In this document: piece by piece, positions 1 through 11,624 of the stretch
Position numbering within the stretch: position 1 is the stretch's first letter
Layout of the letters: each line of letters opens with the position of its first letter
Assembly: GCF_032118995.1 (NCBI RefSeq)
Contig: NC_092653.1
Location: 21,905,202-21,969,201 of the forward strand
Source: Asterias amurensis
Taxonomy: Eukaryota > Echinodermata > Asteroidea > Forcipulatida > Asteriidae
Length of the DNA stretch: 64,000 bases
Direction of reading: 5' to 3'
Made by a program: the position numbers and the translations under genes
Notes under the pieces: model-generated
The model's database searches: none
Told to the model about the DNA's origin: nothing
Seen by the model: the letters and a program-made list of their open reading frames with translations, nothing else

Positions 1-76
1 CTTCAAACTGTGTAAGTTTAGTGTAAATCTGTGGACATTGTGTTTTTTGTCCTACAAAAGTTACATAGACCCTTTT
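1..76. mobile_element. Family E MITE, right end only
   Basis: The window begins inside the 3' end of an element matching the end of the complete copy at 4519-4939 (GTAAGTTTA.TGTAAATCTGTGG, then a T-run, then CCCTTTTA). It joins a family A MITE at a shared TTAA. Confidence 0.7.
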
Positions 77-423
77 AAGGCACTGGACACTAAAAGTATA
101 ATTACTCCCATAAAAAAATACAATAAAAACTTACTTTCTTTGGTAACGACAATCGAAGACCTGTTGATAGTATAACACATTGTGACAAACAGCTTCCTCT
201 GAAGTAACATAGTTTTTGAGAAAGAGGTAATTTCTCACCCAAATCTGAAAGCACACAAAGTTGTGCAACAAGGGTTTTGTTCCTTCAATATTGTCTTGTA
301 GCTTTAATGACCAACTGAGCCAAAATTTTCACTTGTTAGTTTATGTATGTTATGTTAAAATAGGCCCTACACCAAGTGAGAATACTGGTCTTTGACATCT
401 ACCAAACGTGTCCATTGCCTTTA
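76..423 (+). mobile_element. Family A MITE
   Basis: Near-complete copy. Family A is about 380 bp with ends AGGCACTGGACACTATTGG and its inverse, next to TTAA. Hallmarks are CCTCTGAAGTAAC, a central inverted repeat of GAGACCTCA.ATTT (missing in this copy), and CACCAAGTGAGAA...TGGTCTTTGACA near the right end. Here + means the end reading GGTAATTACTCAAAATAATTA comes first. Confidence 0.85.
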
Positions 424-445
424 AGCAGATGTAGCTCTATGCTTT

Positions 446-820
446 AAAGGAACACGTTGCCTTGGATCGGACGAGTTGGTCTATTAAAAGCGTTTGAAAC
501 CGTTTGTTATGAAATGCATATGGTTAGAAAGATGTTTTAAAAGTAGAATATGATGATCCACACAAGTATCACTCGAAATTGCACGGTTTTCATTTTACGT
601 CGCGAACTATCACGGTCGGCCATTTTTTGACTCCCATAAATGGCCGACCGTGTTAGTCGACAGGGTTAAAAAAAAAAAAACGCTATTTCGAAGCATATTT
701 GTGTAGATCATAGTATTCTACTTTTACAATATCTTTCTAACCATATACATTTTACAACAAACGGTTACAGAACGCTTTTCAAAGACCAACTCGACCGATC
801 CAAGGCAATGTGTTCCTTTA
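446..820. mobile_element. Family B foldback MITE
   Basis: About 375 bp and inverted-repeat over nearly its whole length: begins AAAGGAACACGTTGCCTTGG and ends in the inverse, folding around GGCCATTTATGGGAGTCAAA-type sequence in the middle. TTAA overlaps both ends. The other copies are at 14519, 27295 and 29839. Confidence 0.9.
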
Positions 821-1019
821 AGCAACTTTGCAGGCAATCGAGTTGATCGGTAATGTGCGACGTAGTGAAGGGTGCATATAGAAAACGGCGTCTGGTGCTG
901 TCCGCATCACTTTTCAGTCATCACTTCTGCCAAACTTGGTTCTTGGCGATCAGACATCGAAAACATGTGTACTGCTGACAGGGGTTGTGAATCATAAAAT
1001 CACATGAGAATGTTATCCA

Positions 1020-2070
1020 CTGACATTGATTTGTAAAGTCATAACCTGTTTTGTTCAGACTGATGATAGTCATCTGTTGAAGACCATCACACTATGTTGA
1101 TTGAAACGTCGAAGTCGGTTACCTTGTCAATGCTGGCTAACACCAGCACAATTGAACTACTGCTATATTTTAAACTTGAGTTGAGCTTTGAAGATCATGT
1201 TTTGATCAGACGATAGTCATTGAAAACCATCACATCATGTTGATTTAAACGTCGAGTTGTAAATGCGCTGGGCATTGCTAACACAAACACCATGGGCTGC
1301 CGCCATTAGACGTTGACATTATTCATTGATTTGTAAAGTCATATTGTGTTTTGATCAGACTGATGATAGTCATTTCTTGAAGACCATCACATTATGTTGA
1401 TTGAAACGTCGAGGTCAGTAACCTCGTTAATGCCATTGCTAACACCAGCACCGTAATTATTGGGCTACTATCATTTTTATCCACTGGCATTATTCATTGA
1501 ACCCTGGTAAAATGTGCTTTCTTGGTTGTTGCTCCCGTGGTATGGAATGATCTTCCATCAAACATTCGTGCCGCCCACAAATATGAATACTTTAAGCCAT
1601 TGTTTAAAACTCATTTGTTTCGTTCTTATTATGGTAGTCGTTGTTTACTATAAGTTTCTACTTTTCTTGTTCAACTTTTTTAACATTACCTTTTAACTGT
1701 CACTATGTACAGTGTGCTGAGATAATTGTATGTGGTGCACTTTAAACAATAAATGATTAGATTAGATTAGATTTAAGTCATATCGTTTCTTCATCATCTG
1801 TTGAAGACCATCACATTATGTTGATTGAAACGTCGAGGTCAGTAACCTTGTTAATGCGCTGGCCATGGCTAACCCCAGCACCATTGGGCTACCGCCATTT
1901 ATCCACTGACATTATCCATTGATTTGTAAATTCACACCGTGTGTTGATTAGATGATAGTCATTTCTTGAAGACCATCATCTTATGTTGGTTGAAACGTCG
2001 AAGTCAGTAAACTTACTACTGCACTGACCATGGCTTACAACAGCACCATTGGGCTGGCGTTAAGTTTATA
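1020..2070 (+). repeat. Tandem array of about 165-190 bp units, interrupted by a LINE tail
   Basis: At least five diverged direct copies share GATTTGTAAAGTCAT, GATGATAGTCAT, GAAGACCATCACATTATGTT, GATTGAAACGTCGA and CAGCACCATTGGGCT in the same order. Units start near 1025, 1190, 1330, 1775 (resumed) and 1922. The array is broken at 1501-1772 by a non-LTR element end. No coding frame is shared between copies. Confidence 0.8.
1501..1772 (+). mobile_element. LINE (non-LTR) 3' end inserted in the tandem array
   Basis: The frame 1528-1653 reads APVVWNDLPSNIRAA, then FKPLFKTHLF and a stop. This matches the extreme C-terminus after the reverse transcriptase in CR1/L2/Jockey-like LINEs. About 120 bp of 3' UTR follow with AATAAATGATTAGATTAGAT, a short tandem tail typical of these elements. 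It is a 5'-truncated copy sitting inside one repeat unit. The clade is not resolved. Confidence 0.7.
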
Positions 2071-2076
2071 AATTTT

Positions 2077-2270
2077 AAAGACACTGGACACATTGGTAAT
2101 TGTCAAAGACTAGTATTGTCACTTGGTGTACCCCAGCAGATGCATAAATTAATATTAAACATTTGACAATGTTGGCTCTTGGTCATCGAAGTTCCGTGAG
2201 AATAACGGAAGAAGAAAACACCCTCGTTGCATAAATTTATGTGCTTTCAGATGCATACTAAACAACTTTA
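2077..2270 (-). mobile_element. Family A MITE fragment
   Basis: Right-end half in minus orientation (ACACTGGACACATTGGTAATTG, GGTCATCGAAGTT, GTGCTTTCAGATGC). The rest is missing or too diverged to align. Confidence 0.65.
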
Positions 2271-2695
2271 GTGTACATTGGCTTAAAGTGTGAATGAATG
2301 TATACAAATCTGTTTGAGAAGGCTAATATATTTTTCGATTCGTGTGAGTCAATTTTACGTTAGACGAAAAAAACCTCCCAATAATTGTTTGTTTGGCAGC
2401 AATTGCACGAACACACCTCTAATGTTGAAACCAATGTGCCTCGGGCAAGTTTTTATCAGCATTTTTGAGTCCTTGAAGCTCATAAAAAAAGCTTGTTACT
2501 AGTACAATTCAACATTATGCGTGTGAAAATAACTGGTATTTTAAGTGTTGAATTGTTAACAGCTGTATGTATGGGTAGTTGAGGTATACTGAATGGGGTA
2601 GCTAGAGCCGAACGCAATCACGAAGTGGCTTCAATAATAATGTTGTGAAATGAACATTGTAGGTGATTTCAACCGTTCATTATTCTTGTATTATT
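2271..2695. other. Unassigned intergenic sequence
   Basis: AT-rich. No gene, repeat or RNA recognised; short open frames have no features of real proteins. Confidence 0.5.
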
Positions 2696-3030
2696 AAAGG
2701 CAGTGGACAGTGCATAAAACAACAAACCTGTGAAAATTTGAGCTCAATCGGTCATAGAAGTTGCGAGATAATAATGAAAGAAAAAACCCCCTTGTCACAC
2801 GAAGTTGTGTGCGTTTAGATGGTTGATTTCGAGACCTCAAGTTCTAAATCTGAGGTCTCGAAATCAAATTCGTGGAAAGTTACTTCTATCTCGAAAACTA
2901 TATGGCACTTCAGAAAGAGCCGTTTCTCACAATGTTTTATACCATCAACCTCTCCCCATTACTCGTCACTAAGAAAGGTTTTATGCCAATATTTATTTTG
3001 AGTAATTACCAATAGTGTCCACTGCCTTTA
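2696..3030 (-). mobile_element. Family A MITE
   Basis: TTAA-flanked copy, minus orientation, with a short internal loss near its first end and an intact GAGACCTCA central inverted repeat. Confidence 0.85.
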
Positions 3031-3271
3031 ATCATTCCCATTCGACACATATTGCTATCGGTAACTTTTACAAACAAATACACAACAGACAAATACACAA
3101 CTGGATGTAGTGTTCAAAATCAATCAAATAATATGGGAAAAGTTGTTGGGAACTCGAATGAATTGACAAGAAATGCAGCTATCAGTTGGGAGTGATATTT
3201 ACAAGTATATGCCTAATTCACATCATTGAAGAGACAAAACACTTCCATAGTAAAGGCTGTATCTGTAATGT

Positions 3272-3403
3272 GTCGATTTCACAAAGAGTTGGGACTGGTC
3301 CTGACTTAGGACTAGTCCTTGGAGATAATGAAAACGTATGGCTAGTTCTAACTCGTCCTAAACTCGAGCTAAGACTGGGCTTTACTCCTTGTGAAATCCA
3401 CCC
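3272..3403. mobile_element. Family F short inverted-repeat element
   Basis: Begins CGATTTCACAAAGAGTTGGG, repeats GACTAGTCCT and CTAACTCGTCCTAA internally and ends in the inverse (CTTGTGAAATC). Related pieces are at 9266, 25205, 32385 and 57995. Confidence 0.6.
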
Positions 3404-3681
3404 TCGGTTAAAATTTCTCAATATCAACACTTTTTGTCAACATTCAGAAAACCCTTTTTTACCCAATTGTGTCTAGTCTTACCCAGGGTTGAATGTGTAA
3501 ACCTGATGTTCAGGGTATGTCCATCGGATCATCTTCCAATAGTGAATCACCTTTTACCCAGCTTTGATAAAAAACAAATACAAATCTTAATTCGCCATAT
3601 TGTAAAGGGACCGAAATGTTACCTGGTTGAAACCGAAAATATTTGTCTGAATGAGTTGATTTAATGGAACCAGTTGTTTCT

Positions 3682-4000
3682 TAATGGCACTGGACACTTG
3701 GCAATTGGCAAAAACCAGTATCCTCACTCGGTGTGTTCCAAGTTTATTAAGCATAAAATAAACAAACCTGTGGAAATTTGGGCTCAAATGATCATCGAAA
3801 TTATAGGAAAATAATGCAAGTGAAAACAGCTTTGCTGCACTTTAGTGTTTGCTTTCAGATGCCTGAGTGCCCGGTGTGTGCTTTCGGAAACCTTTCTCAG
3901 ATTCAAATTATGTTGGGTGAAAAACGTAATCCTTCTCCAAAACTTCACAAAGTAGTAAGATGTTTCATTATTTGAGTGATAATTCCTCTTTCTATGTGAC
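3682..4000 (-). mobile_element. Family A MITE, diverged
   Basis: Starts GGCACTGGACACTTGGCAAT, keeps CATAAAATAAACAAACCTGTGG and GCTTTCAGATGCCTGAG. The second end is degraded where a family C element follows at TTAA. Confidence 0.7.
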
Positions 4001-4002
4001 TT

Positions 4003-4347
4003 AAAGCCATTGGACCCTTTCGGTTCAGAAAAAAAAGTTTACAGGGTTTACAGAAGGCAATGGTGAAAGACTTCTCTTGAAATATTATTCCATGAAAACC
4101 TTTACTTTTTGAGAAAACAGCAAAACAATATAAATTCTCGTTAACGAGAATACGGATTTATTTGAAACACATGTCATGACACGGCGAAACGCGTGGAAAC
4201 AAGGGTGGGTTTTTCCGTTGTTATCTCCCGACTCCGATGACCGATTGAGCCTAAACTTTCACAGGTTTGTTATTTGATATAGACGTTGTGGTACACAAAG
4301 TGTGGGCCTTGGACAACACTGTTCACCTAAAGGGTCCAATGGCTTTA
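4003..4347. mobile_element. Family C MITE
   Basis: Ends AAAGCCATTGGACCCTTTCGG and inverse, flanked by TTAA. Contains CTCGTTAACGAGAATACGG, CACGGCGAAACGCG and CTCCCGACTCCGATGACCGA. Sister copies at 11625, 50743 and 51053. Confidence 0.85.
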
Positions 4348-4348
4348 A

Positions 4349-4464
4349 CAAGGAGCCGCTTCCCACAATGTGTTATACTATCAACAGCTCTCCATCGCTC
4401 ATTACAAACTAAGTGTTTATGCTAATAATTATTTTGGTTAATTACAAATAGTGCAGTGCCTTTA
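4349..4464 (-). mobile_element. Family A MITE fragment
   Basis: Only the last third (GGAGCCGCTTCCCACAATG to AGTGCAGTGCCTTTA) remains, right after a family C element. Confidence 0.7.
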
Positions 4465-4518
4465 AATTATGCTTTTTAATTACTATGGTGATTTGTATAG
4501 TGACACGACACAGTGCTT

Positions 4519-4939
4519 AAAGGATTCGGGTACTTTTTCAAAATGTCCACAGATTTACATTAAACTTACAGGGTTTGACGATGTTGATATTGGAAAGCTT
4601 CCCTTCAAATATTACTAACTAAGGTTGTGTAGTTTTTGAGAATTGGGTAAAACAAAATCACTTTTGTCTCATGAGACCAACATTATTTTAGCATAAAAAC
4701 CCCTTAACCAGTTATGATATTATACCCATACCATAGCATAACTGGTTAATACGTTTTTACATGCTAAAACTGAGACGAAAATTATTACTTTTACTCATTT
4801 CTCAAAAACTACAGCACCTCAGTGAATAAAATTTCAAGGGAAGCTTTCTACTACCACAATCTTCAAACCGTGTAAGTTTAATGTAAATCTGTGGACGTTG
4901 TGTTTTTTTTTTGTTAGGAAAAAGTACATACACCCTTTA
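4519..4939. mobile_element. Family E foldback MITE
   Basis: Ends AAAGGATTCGGGTACTTTTTC and inverse, TTAA at both ends. The arms pair through CTTCCCTTCAAATATTACTAA and CTCAAAAACTAC. The centre is AACCAGTTATG...CATAACTGGTT. Confidence 0.8.
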
Positions 4940-5387
4940 ATGCAGTTAAGATTTAATTTGAATCAGCTGTATGAAAATCAAGCCAGAACTCCGATTCCCC
5001 TGATATATTGCGTATTGGATATTGCTTGTTTCATACAGCTGGAAAACACATTCATTTTTCACACTCTATACAATAAAAAGTCAACCATCCGTGTGTTTAA
5101 AACACATTAACGCCGTCTGCATTTGAAGACACATGATGAACACGAAAGTGGCCGATAATGTAGGTGGAAACTATTGGTGGTTGACGTTTCCTCCACACAA
5201 AATGTTAACATGTTTTTCAATCTGGTTTCCAGATGGCCTATGAATGAACTAATATAGAAAATTTGTTCCGGCTGGCTGTAGGGGCGTGGGACAAACACCC
5301 ACTCGACCCTCCTCCTCCGCAAGACTGTCTGTGCATTGAGGTAGACCGATACACCATAACTCCTTAGGTACTGGCCACCTTTGGAAA

Positions 5388-5611
5388 TTGTCATAGAAAT
5401 TTCGTTTTTTGCTTAGCATGAAATTTCTTCCTTGATAAAAACAGGATTAACAACCGAATTTTACGTGATTTTCAGGATAAGCAAACAACAGCTGAATATT
5501 AGTAACGAGCAATATGCAACAAGTGGAAATTTGGTTGGTAATCCTGTTTTTATCAAGGATGAAATTTCATGCTAAGCAAAAAAAAAAAAACAGCTCTATG
5601 AAATTGGGCCC
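5388..5611. mobile_element. Family D inverted-repeat element
   Basis: Arms share GCTTAGCATGAAATTTCTTCC and CTTGATAAAAACAGGATTA with their inverses, ending CTCTATGAAATTGGGCCC. Other members at 12166, 30869, 46316 and 47965. Confidence 0.75.
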
Positions 5612-5619
5612 TATATTCA

Positions 5620-5933
5620 AACCCAACATATGCATGAATTAACAAATCTGTGAACATTTTGACTCACTTGGTCATCGAAGTTGCAAGAGGTGAATGGTGG
5701 AAAAATATCATTGACACACAAATTTGTGTTCTTTCAGGTGCCTAATATAAAAGGCTACAGCTGAAGTCTTTTTCGAGTGAGAAATTATCTCATTCTCAAA
5801 AACTACATTACTTCAGAGGGAGCCGTTTCTCACAATGTTTTATACTATCAACAGCTCTCCATTGCTCGTTACCAAGTCAGTTTGTATGCTAATAATTATT
5901 TTGAGGAATTACCAATAGTGCCCAGTGCTTTTA
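5620..5933 (-). mobile_element. Family A MITE, diverged
   Basis: Retains GGTCATCGAAGTTGCAAGAGG, TTTCTCACAATGTTTTATAC and ATTACCAATAGTGCCCAGTG; the first end is eroded. Confidence 0.7.
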
Positions 5934-6759
5934 AAACTATGACAGTTAAGTTTTTGAAACACCAAGTTTAATTAATCTATGTACTGAACCTCTCCGGCCA
6001 GCATTGTTTTCTGTACATCAAAAAATCCACTGTCGTGGTGCTTCTCAAAGGAGAAATGTTGTTCTTCTAAATCGATTCAAAAAAAGGAATCCTTCAAAAC
6101 AATCTGGATTTTTGTTTGAGGATGGCAATGTTGATGAACATGAAACAAAAATTGCCATCCGGCCATGGTATGCCTCACTCTAATTAGCGACAGCCCCCTC
6201 TGCCGTTGTGATCCTCTTATTTTTCACAATCATAAATACTTAGTCCATTGACCCACATTTTGGTTGGCCATGCGGGCCACATCACTCCCTCTCACAACGA
6301 CAATCACTTATAGTTGTCCCAGCCTTGACACGCCGTTTACCTCTGGGAAAACCCCTCGCAAACCGATCTATTACAACCACAATAATTCCTATCCCCTTTT
6401 GGCTATATGCCACATCCCTTTAACACATTATATCCTTCTTTATTTCAATCATACTGTCTTTATTCTTTCCTCCTTCGGTTGAGGGAGAAAGATGGATGGC
6501 AAAGGGGGAGGAACTAAATCATTTTCATTTAGGATGTACGGCCGCCGCTGGCTGAGGGGAAGGGGAAGGGTTGCTTCAGATCGACGCAGGAAAATACATG
6601 TATGATTGAATAACAACGTACTAAAAAACACTGTGTCGTTGCTTTTTATTTACCTTGAGAAGTTATGTACATCTGAGCATTCTGAGTAGTGAGTATATGT
6701 ACATTGTGTCACTCGATAAACAAAAGCAAGGGTGTGTGTAGTGATGAGCAATTAATTGT
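5934..6759. other. Intergenic, nothing recognised
   Basis: No gene or repeat family identified. Several short open frames on both strands have low-complexity composition. Confidence 0.5.
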
Positions 6760-7260
6760 ACAACTTAGGGCTCGGAGTATTATATTATTTTATTACTCGA
6801 GCAGTTACTCTGTACATAAAACCAGAGTACTAACTCTGATAATTTGTTTTAGTCTGAGTAGTTAATTTGAGCAATTTTATAACTTTGAGTACTTTGAGTA
6901 TTTTGTGTTACTCGAGTTATTACTCTGATATTAATTAACCCATGTACAATAAGAACTCTGAGAAGTTGTATTACATTGTAGGGCCTGCAGAGCATACTTG
7001 AGTACTTTTACAATTTGTTTTTTTTTTTTTTTTTTGACTTGCTACTCTGTGCATTTTATGAAGCTGAGTACATATCTTAGAAACCCAAGTAATAGCCTAA
7101 CTCTGCGAAGTTGTGTTGCTTTGATAGTGACTTAGAGAATGTGTTAGTAAGTGCTCTTGAGTATTTGTAGTACTCGATTTGCTACTCTGTACATTTTTAT
7201 GAAGCTGATTAGTATTTATCTGAGTAGTTACATCGAGCACTTATGATGAGTAATACTTGT
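6760..7260. repeat. Degenerate AT-rich repeat built on ACTCTGAGTA / TACTCGAG motifs
   Basis: About 500 bp where GAGTA, ACTCTG and ACTCGAG recur every 10-40 bp. A longer direct repeat (TACTCTGTGCATTTTATGAAG, then TACTCTGTACATTTTTATGAAG) recurs at about 135-bp spacing. Confidence 0.55.
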
Positions 7261-7261
7261 T

Positions 7262-7613
7262 TTTTATTGCCAAAAACCATTGTTCTCAGATGGTGTATCC
7301 CATCATATGCATAAAATAACACACCTGTGAAAATTTGGGCTCAATTGGTCATCAAAGTTGCGAGAAAATGATGAAAACAAAAACACCCTTGTTGGACGAA
7401 TTTGTATGCTTTCTGGTAGGAGTAAAATACTTCTCGCTAGAGACGTCTTTTATTATTGAAGTGAGAAATTACCTCTTTTCAAAAACTACGTTACTTCAGA
7501 AGGAGCCGTTTCTCACAATGTTTTATACTATCAACGTTCTCCAATGCTCGTTACCAAGTCAGTTTTTAAGTTAATATTTGTCTAGAGTAATTACTAAACG
7601 TGTACCTTCCCTT
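7262..7613 (-). mobile_element. Family A MITE, diverged
   Basis: Right end first (AAAAACCATTGTTCTCAGATGG), then GGTCATCAAAGTTGCGAG and CAGAAGGAGCCGTTTCTCAC; the terminal bases are eroded. Confidence 0.7.
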
Positions 7614-7929
7614 CAAACATTTACTCCCGTGACTATTTATCAAAATTTATTATGTGTATGGGTCTACAATAAAAACCAAAGTTCAATGAAAGTCATATCA
7701 AGCTATAAATAATACAACAACTTCTTTGGACAAAGAGGATAGGTGTAACCAACCTGCAAGTAACACGCTTACGTATACAGGATACCAGATCATTACAAGA
7801 AATGTTCTAGCATATAAAGGAGCTGTCAAACCGTGCCCGAAACGGGGTAGTACCTGTCCGTGTTGTTGTATAATGCATAATATCAAATAGTGTGTTGTAT
7901 CATGAAAATCCAATGGAGCATCAGTCCTT

Positions 7930-8165
7930 TTAACACAACTCTATGGTCGCTTTACCCCCGGTCTGCCCAAGCAAATGAGCATACCCCGTCGAGTAGCCAC
8001 CCCTGGCCTGCTCTGGAGTAGGGGTAAGCGGTAAAACCCCGTGGTATTCTAGTGTGAAAGTGCGCCGTGATTGAACCGTGGATTAACTATTTCCCGGGGC
8101 CTCCCCGGGGCACGCGCCCCGGGGATGTATTCCACGAAGATAACAGACACAGTGTGAAAGGGCTT
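7930..8165. repeat. GC-rich hairpin region
   Basis: GGTCGCTTTACCCC and its near-inverse GGGGTAAGCGGTAAAACC face each other over about 95 bp. A strong stem CCCGGGGCCTCCCCGGGGC / GCGCCCCGGGG follows at 8092-8125. The composition is unlike the surrounding AT-rich DNA. Probably an unclassified repeat. Confidence 0.4.
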
Positions 8166-8310
8166 TATATAACGTTTTGCTACATTCACTACCAAAATTG
8201 TCCCCCACTTAAGTCCGCCAGGCAATCAAGATACGTTAAGCAATGGTCACATTACTATAAAACCTTAACTCTTCAAAATCCGCAATAACAGTGGAAACAC
8301 GCTCTATATT

Positions 8311-8672
8311 AAAGGCAGTGGACACTATTGGTAATTGCTCAAATAATTATTAGCATAAAACCTTACTTGGTGACGAGAAATGGGGACAGGATGATAGTAC
8401 AAAACATTGAGAGAAACGGCTTCCTGTGAAGTGACGTAGTTTTCGAGAAAGAACAAATTTTCCACGAATTTGATTTCGAGACCTCAGATTTAGAATTTGA
8501 GGTCTCGAAATCAAGCATCTGAAAGCACACAACTTCGTGTGACAAGGGTGTTTTTTCTTTCATAGTTATCGCAACTTCGACGACCAGTTGAGCTGAAATT
8601 TTCACAGGTTTGTTATTTTAATGCATTGTTGAGATACACCAAGTGAGAAGATTGGTCTTTGACAATTACCAA
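8311..8672 (+). mobile_element. Family A MITE
   Basis: Good copy preceded by TTAA. The central inverted repeat GATTTCGAGACCTCAGATTT / GAGGTCTCGAAATC is intact; the final dozen bases are diverged. Confidence 0.85.
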
Positions 8673-9265
8673 GGAATGCATTTTATAGCATTATACCAAT
8701 GGGCAAGTCTAATGTGCTATAGTTGGGTACGATTTTCATGCACATAAAAATCCGACATGTCAATGGGACTGCAAATAGAAGTGCAATGTACACAATGAAC
8801 TTTATGGGGAAACGGGAATGTATTAAGTTCGTTGTAACACAAAACTGATATTGTGTACAGCTACAAAGCCAATGCTTTTGGTGCGACCTTTGGAAATAAT
8901 GACAATTCATTGACGACTGCAGTAACAGGGAGCGTTTTCTATTAATACAAACGATCGTGTGTAAGGTCACATTTTTTTCGGGTCATGCATAATTTTCTTT
9001 TGTCAAAGAGTGATAAAATAACCATTGACTGCGGGTTGTATGATACAAATTGGTTGAGTGCGCCCACACCCCTTTCCATACCACCAGGGAATTGTCGAAT
9101 CCTACACGGGGAAATGTAAATTAGTATGGTTGCCCACCCGTACACGTACGTGCAAATGTTCACGTTGCCACGTAACTTTTTTTCAAAAAAAACTCTGTTG
9201 CCTATTACAGACACAAATTGGAAACAGGTTATAGTCCTATGAGACAATATTCACTACCACACAAG
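8673..9265. other. Intergenic, nothing recognised
   Basis: Neither strand shows a recognisable gene or repeat here. Confidence 0.45.
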
Positions 9266-9310
9266 GGGTCGATTTCACAAAGAGTTAGGACTAGTCCTAA
9301 CGAGAAATTG
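9266..9310. mobile_element. Family F element fragment
   Basis: GGTCGATTTCACAAAGAGTT followed by AGGACTAGTCCTAACGAGAA; only one end is present. Confidence 0.5.
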
Positions 9311-9741
9311 TGAGCAATGGCCACGTACAGTACTAAACTCTAGCTCGTCGAAAATTGCAATAACAATGGAAGTAAACACTCTATAAGTATGCAAATGATA
9401 AATTTAGAAATCTGTTTAGAAATTGAAATACTGTTTAAGCCGTCAATTATATGAACATAATTATTGCTCTAAACTACCTCAATACAATTATGTATTTCCC
9501 GTAAAAAACATTACAAAGGGGTAACATCACAAAGGAATTTGCAGACCAGCAATGCATTTTTATTACCGAATAATAACAAGAATTTACATCAGAGTGAAAG
9601 ACAAAATGGTTTTACATATAGCATGAAAGTAATATCTTATACTCGCGCATACAAAAATATACAACAGTGGTTTATTATGTATGACTATTTTTATAAGCTT
9701 TCATTCGAATTTTCTTTTGATAATACCAAAATAGCGACAAT

Positions 9742-9849
9742 GAAAGGGAGGGTAAGCCTTTGGTAATTACTCATAAATTTAATGACCATAAAACCTAACT
9801 TGGTGAAAAGCACTAAAGAGCTGTTGAAATAAATTGCTGTTGATACTTT
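9742..9849 (+). mobile_element. Family A MITE fragment
   Basis: TTTGGTAATTACTC, ATGACCATAAAACCTAACTTGG and AGAGCTGTTGA, then replaced at TTTAAAGG by the next copy. Confidence 0.55.
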
Positions 9850-10240
9850 AAAGGCACTGGGCACTATTGGTAATTACCCAAAATAATTGTTAGCATAAAA
9901 CCTTTACTTATGACAACAAGCAATGGAGAGCTGTCGATAGTATAGAACATTGTAAGAAACGGCTCCCTCTGAAGTTCTTTTTGTGAAAGAAGTAATTTTC
10001 CACCAAAATATTTGAATTTGATTCCGAGAACTCAGAATTATGTTTTGCGGTCTCGATATCAACCATCTAAACACACACAACTTGTGTGACGGGTGTTTTT
10101 TCTTTCATAGTTATCTCGCAACTCCGACGACCAATCGAGCTCAAATTTTCGCAGGTTTATTATTTTATGCATATGTTGAGATACACCAAGTGAGAAGACT
10201 GGTCTTTGACATACCAATACTAATAGTGTCCAGTGTCGTG
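9850..10240 (+). mobile_element. Family A MITE
   Basis: Nearly complete, starting AAAGGCACTGGGCACTATTGG. It interrupts or abuts older family A pieces on both sides, so three generations lie in a row here. Confidence 0.85.
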
Positions 10241-10475
10241 AATACATTGTTTAAAACAACCCCGTTTGAAGTAATGCAGTTTGAGAGAAGGGGGTTATTT
10301 TTCACAGGCACACATTTTCATGCAACAATTTTTTCTTTCTTTCATTATTTGCTTACAACTTTGATAACAAATTCATTAACAAGTTTCACAGGCTTGTTAA
10401 TTAATGCATATATTGAAAAACACCAAGTGAGGATACTGGTCTTTAGCAATTATTACCAAAAGTAAACCTGCCTTT
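10241..10475 (+). mobile_element. Family A MITE fragment
   Basis: Diverged second half: GTTTGAAGTAATGCAGTTTGAG, CACCAAGTGAGGATACTGG, ending CCTGCCTTTA. Confidence 0.6.
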
Positions 10476-10668
10476 AATTTTATAGAATAAACTTTAAATT
10501 ATATGCGCACATTAGTGCATTGTCTTTCCCTTCATGAGCAGCGTTACAAGTGTAAGTTAATACTTAATATTCAACTTTATATGTCATAATGAATTATTAT
10601 ACATTGTGATTGATGTGTTGCATCAGTGATCCCTCATAAGGCACTTTTTAAGTAAAAATATAAAACTA

Positions 10669-11155
10669 AAATTATTCAAGCTTCGTTTTCTCAACGTGTG
10701 GTGACACAAAATTTAAGCAAAATACGCCAAGCAGTTTAAGCTTCTTTGCTTACAATTTTGACACACAAACATTGTGTCATGATCTTGTTTTGAAAGACAT
10801 TATTTTACGATAATTTCTTCCCTCAACCATTCAGAAAATTTAATAAAAAAGCTTCGGTTTCGTAACGTTTCATTTTTGATGACAGAAAATTTAAGAAAAA
10901 ATAGGTCGAGCAGGTTTAAAATCTTTGTTTAAAATATGTTTGTGTTAAAATATATTTGTTTAAACATATCTTTGATAAACATATCTTTGTTAAACATATC
11001 TTTGTTTTAACATATCTTTGTTAAACATATCTTTGTTTAAACATATCTTTGTTTAAACACTTTGACGCACACGAGTTTCACAAAGTGTCTTTATCTTTTT
11101 TGAAAGACATTAATTATTATACATTAATTTCTTCCCTCAATCATTCAAAATGTGT
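10669..11155 (+). repeat. Two diverged direct repeats around an AAACATATCTTTGTT minisatellite
   Basis: Both halves (about 10669-10845 and 10846-11150) share AAGCTTCG.TTTC, ACAAAATTTAAGCAAAA-like sequence, TGAAAGACATTA and ATTTCTTCCCTCAA.CATTCA. The second half contains seven to eight copies of a 15-17 bp AAACATATCTTTGTT unit at about 10934-11060. Confidence 0.65.
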
Positions 11156-11624
11156 TTTATAACAGTTTAAAGCAACAAATTATTAAAACAGTTTCAATAT
11201 AGAAATTTTGCTAAACGGAAAGCAAATTGAAACAAAAAGCCAAAACCTAGGGCAAGTTTTAGGAAAATCAAAACTCAACACAAGAAGATTGCATCACAGC
11301 AACCCTCTTAAAATCTAGAAAATATTTTTCCATAAGGATTTAGGAATTTTGTGTGGGTAAACATTTCTGTTTAAAATGTCTCTAACAGGTTTTGTCTCCA
11401 CACACAGTATTCAATGATAAACATTAATAATGTGTAATAAATCATAACATTTTAAAAACGGATCACTGCTTATTCAAATCCAGTGCTAAACTTAAGTGTG
11501 ATTGTCCCTTTTGAAAACCATAACATATTTTGCATCATATCCGCATACATTCACCAGTCTAAAACCAATGTACATTCAATTCTTCACATTATAAAATGTA
11601 CCAAGATAAAGTGTGTTGCCCTTT
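11156..11624. other. Intergenic, nothing recognised
   Basis: AT-rich, A-run-bearing sequence without genes or known repeats. Confidence 0.45.

Noticed and set aside
1340-1415. Hammerhead ribozyme (CTGATGA ... GAAAC in the array unit)
   Set aside because: Core-like words are present but the intervening bases do not give a convincing stem II and closing pairs fail; kept only as a question under the array finding.
8350-8605. Recurrent short ORFs reading like MLDFETSNSKSEVSKSNSW with KITSFSKT, at about 2819, 8350, 13269, 29234, 33695, 42793, 49730 and 63690
   Set aside because: They are all translations of the same part of family A MITEs, on either strand; the similarity is that of the DNA repeat, not of a protein family.
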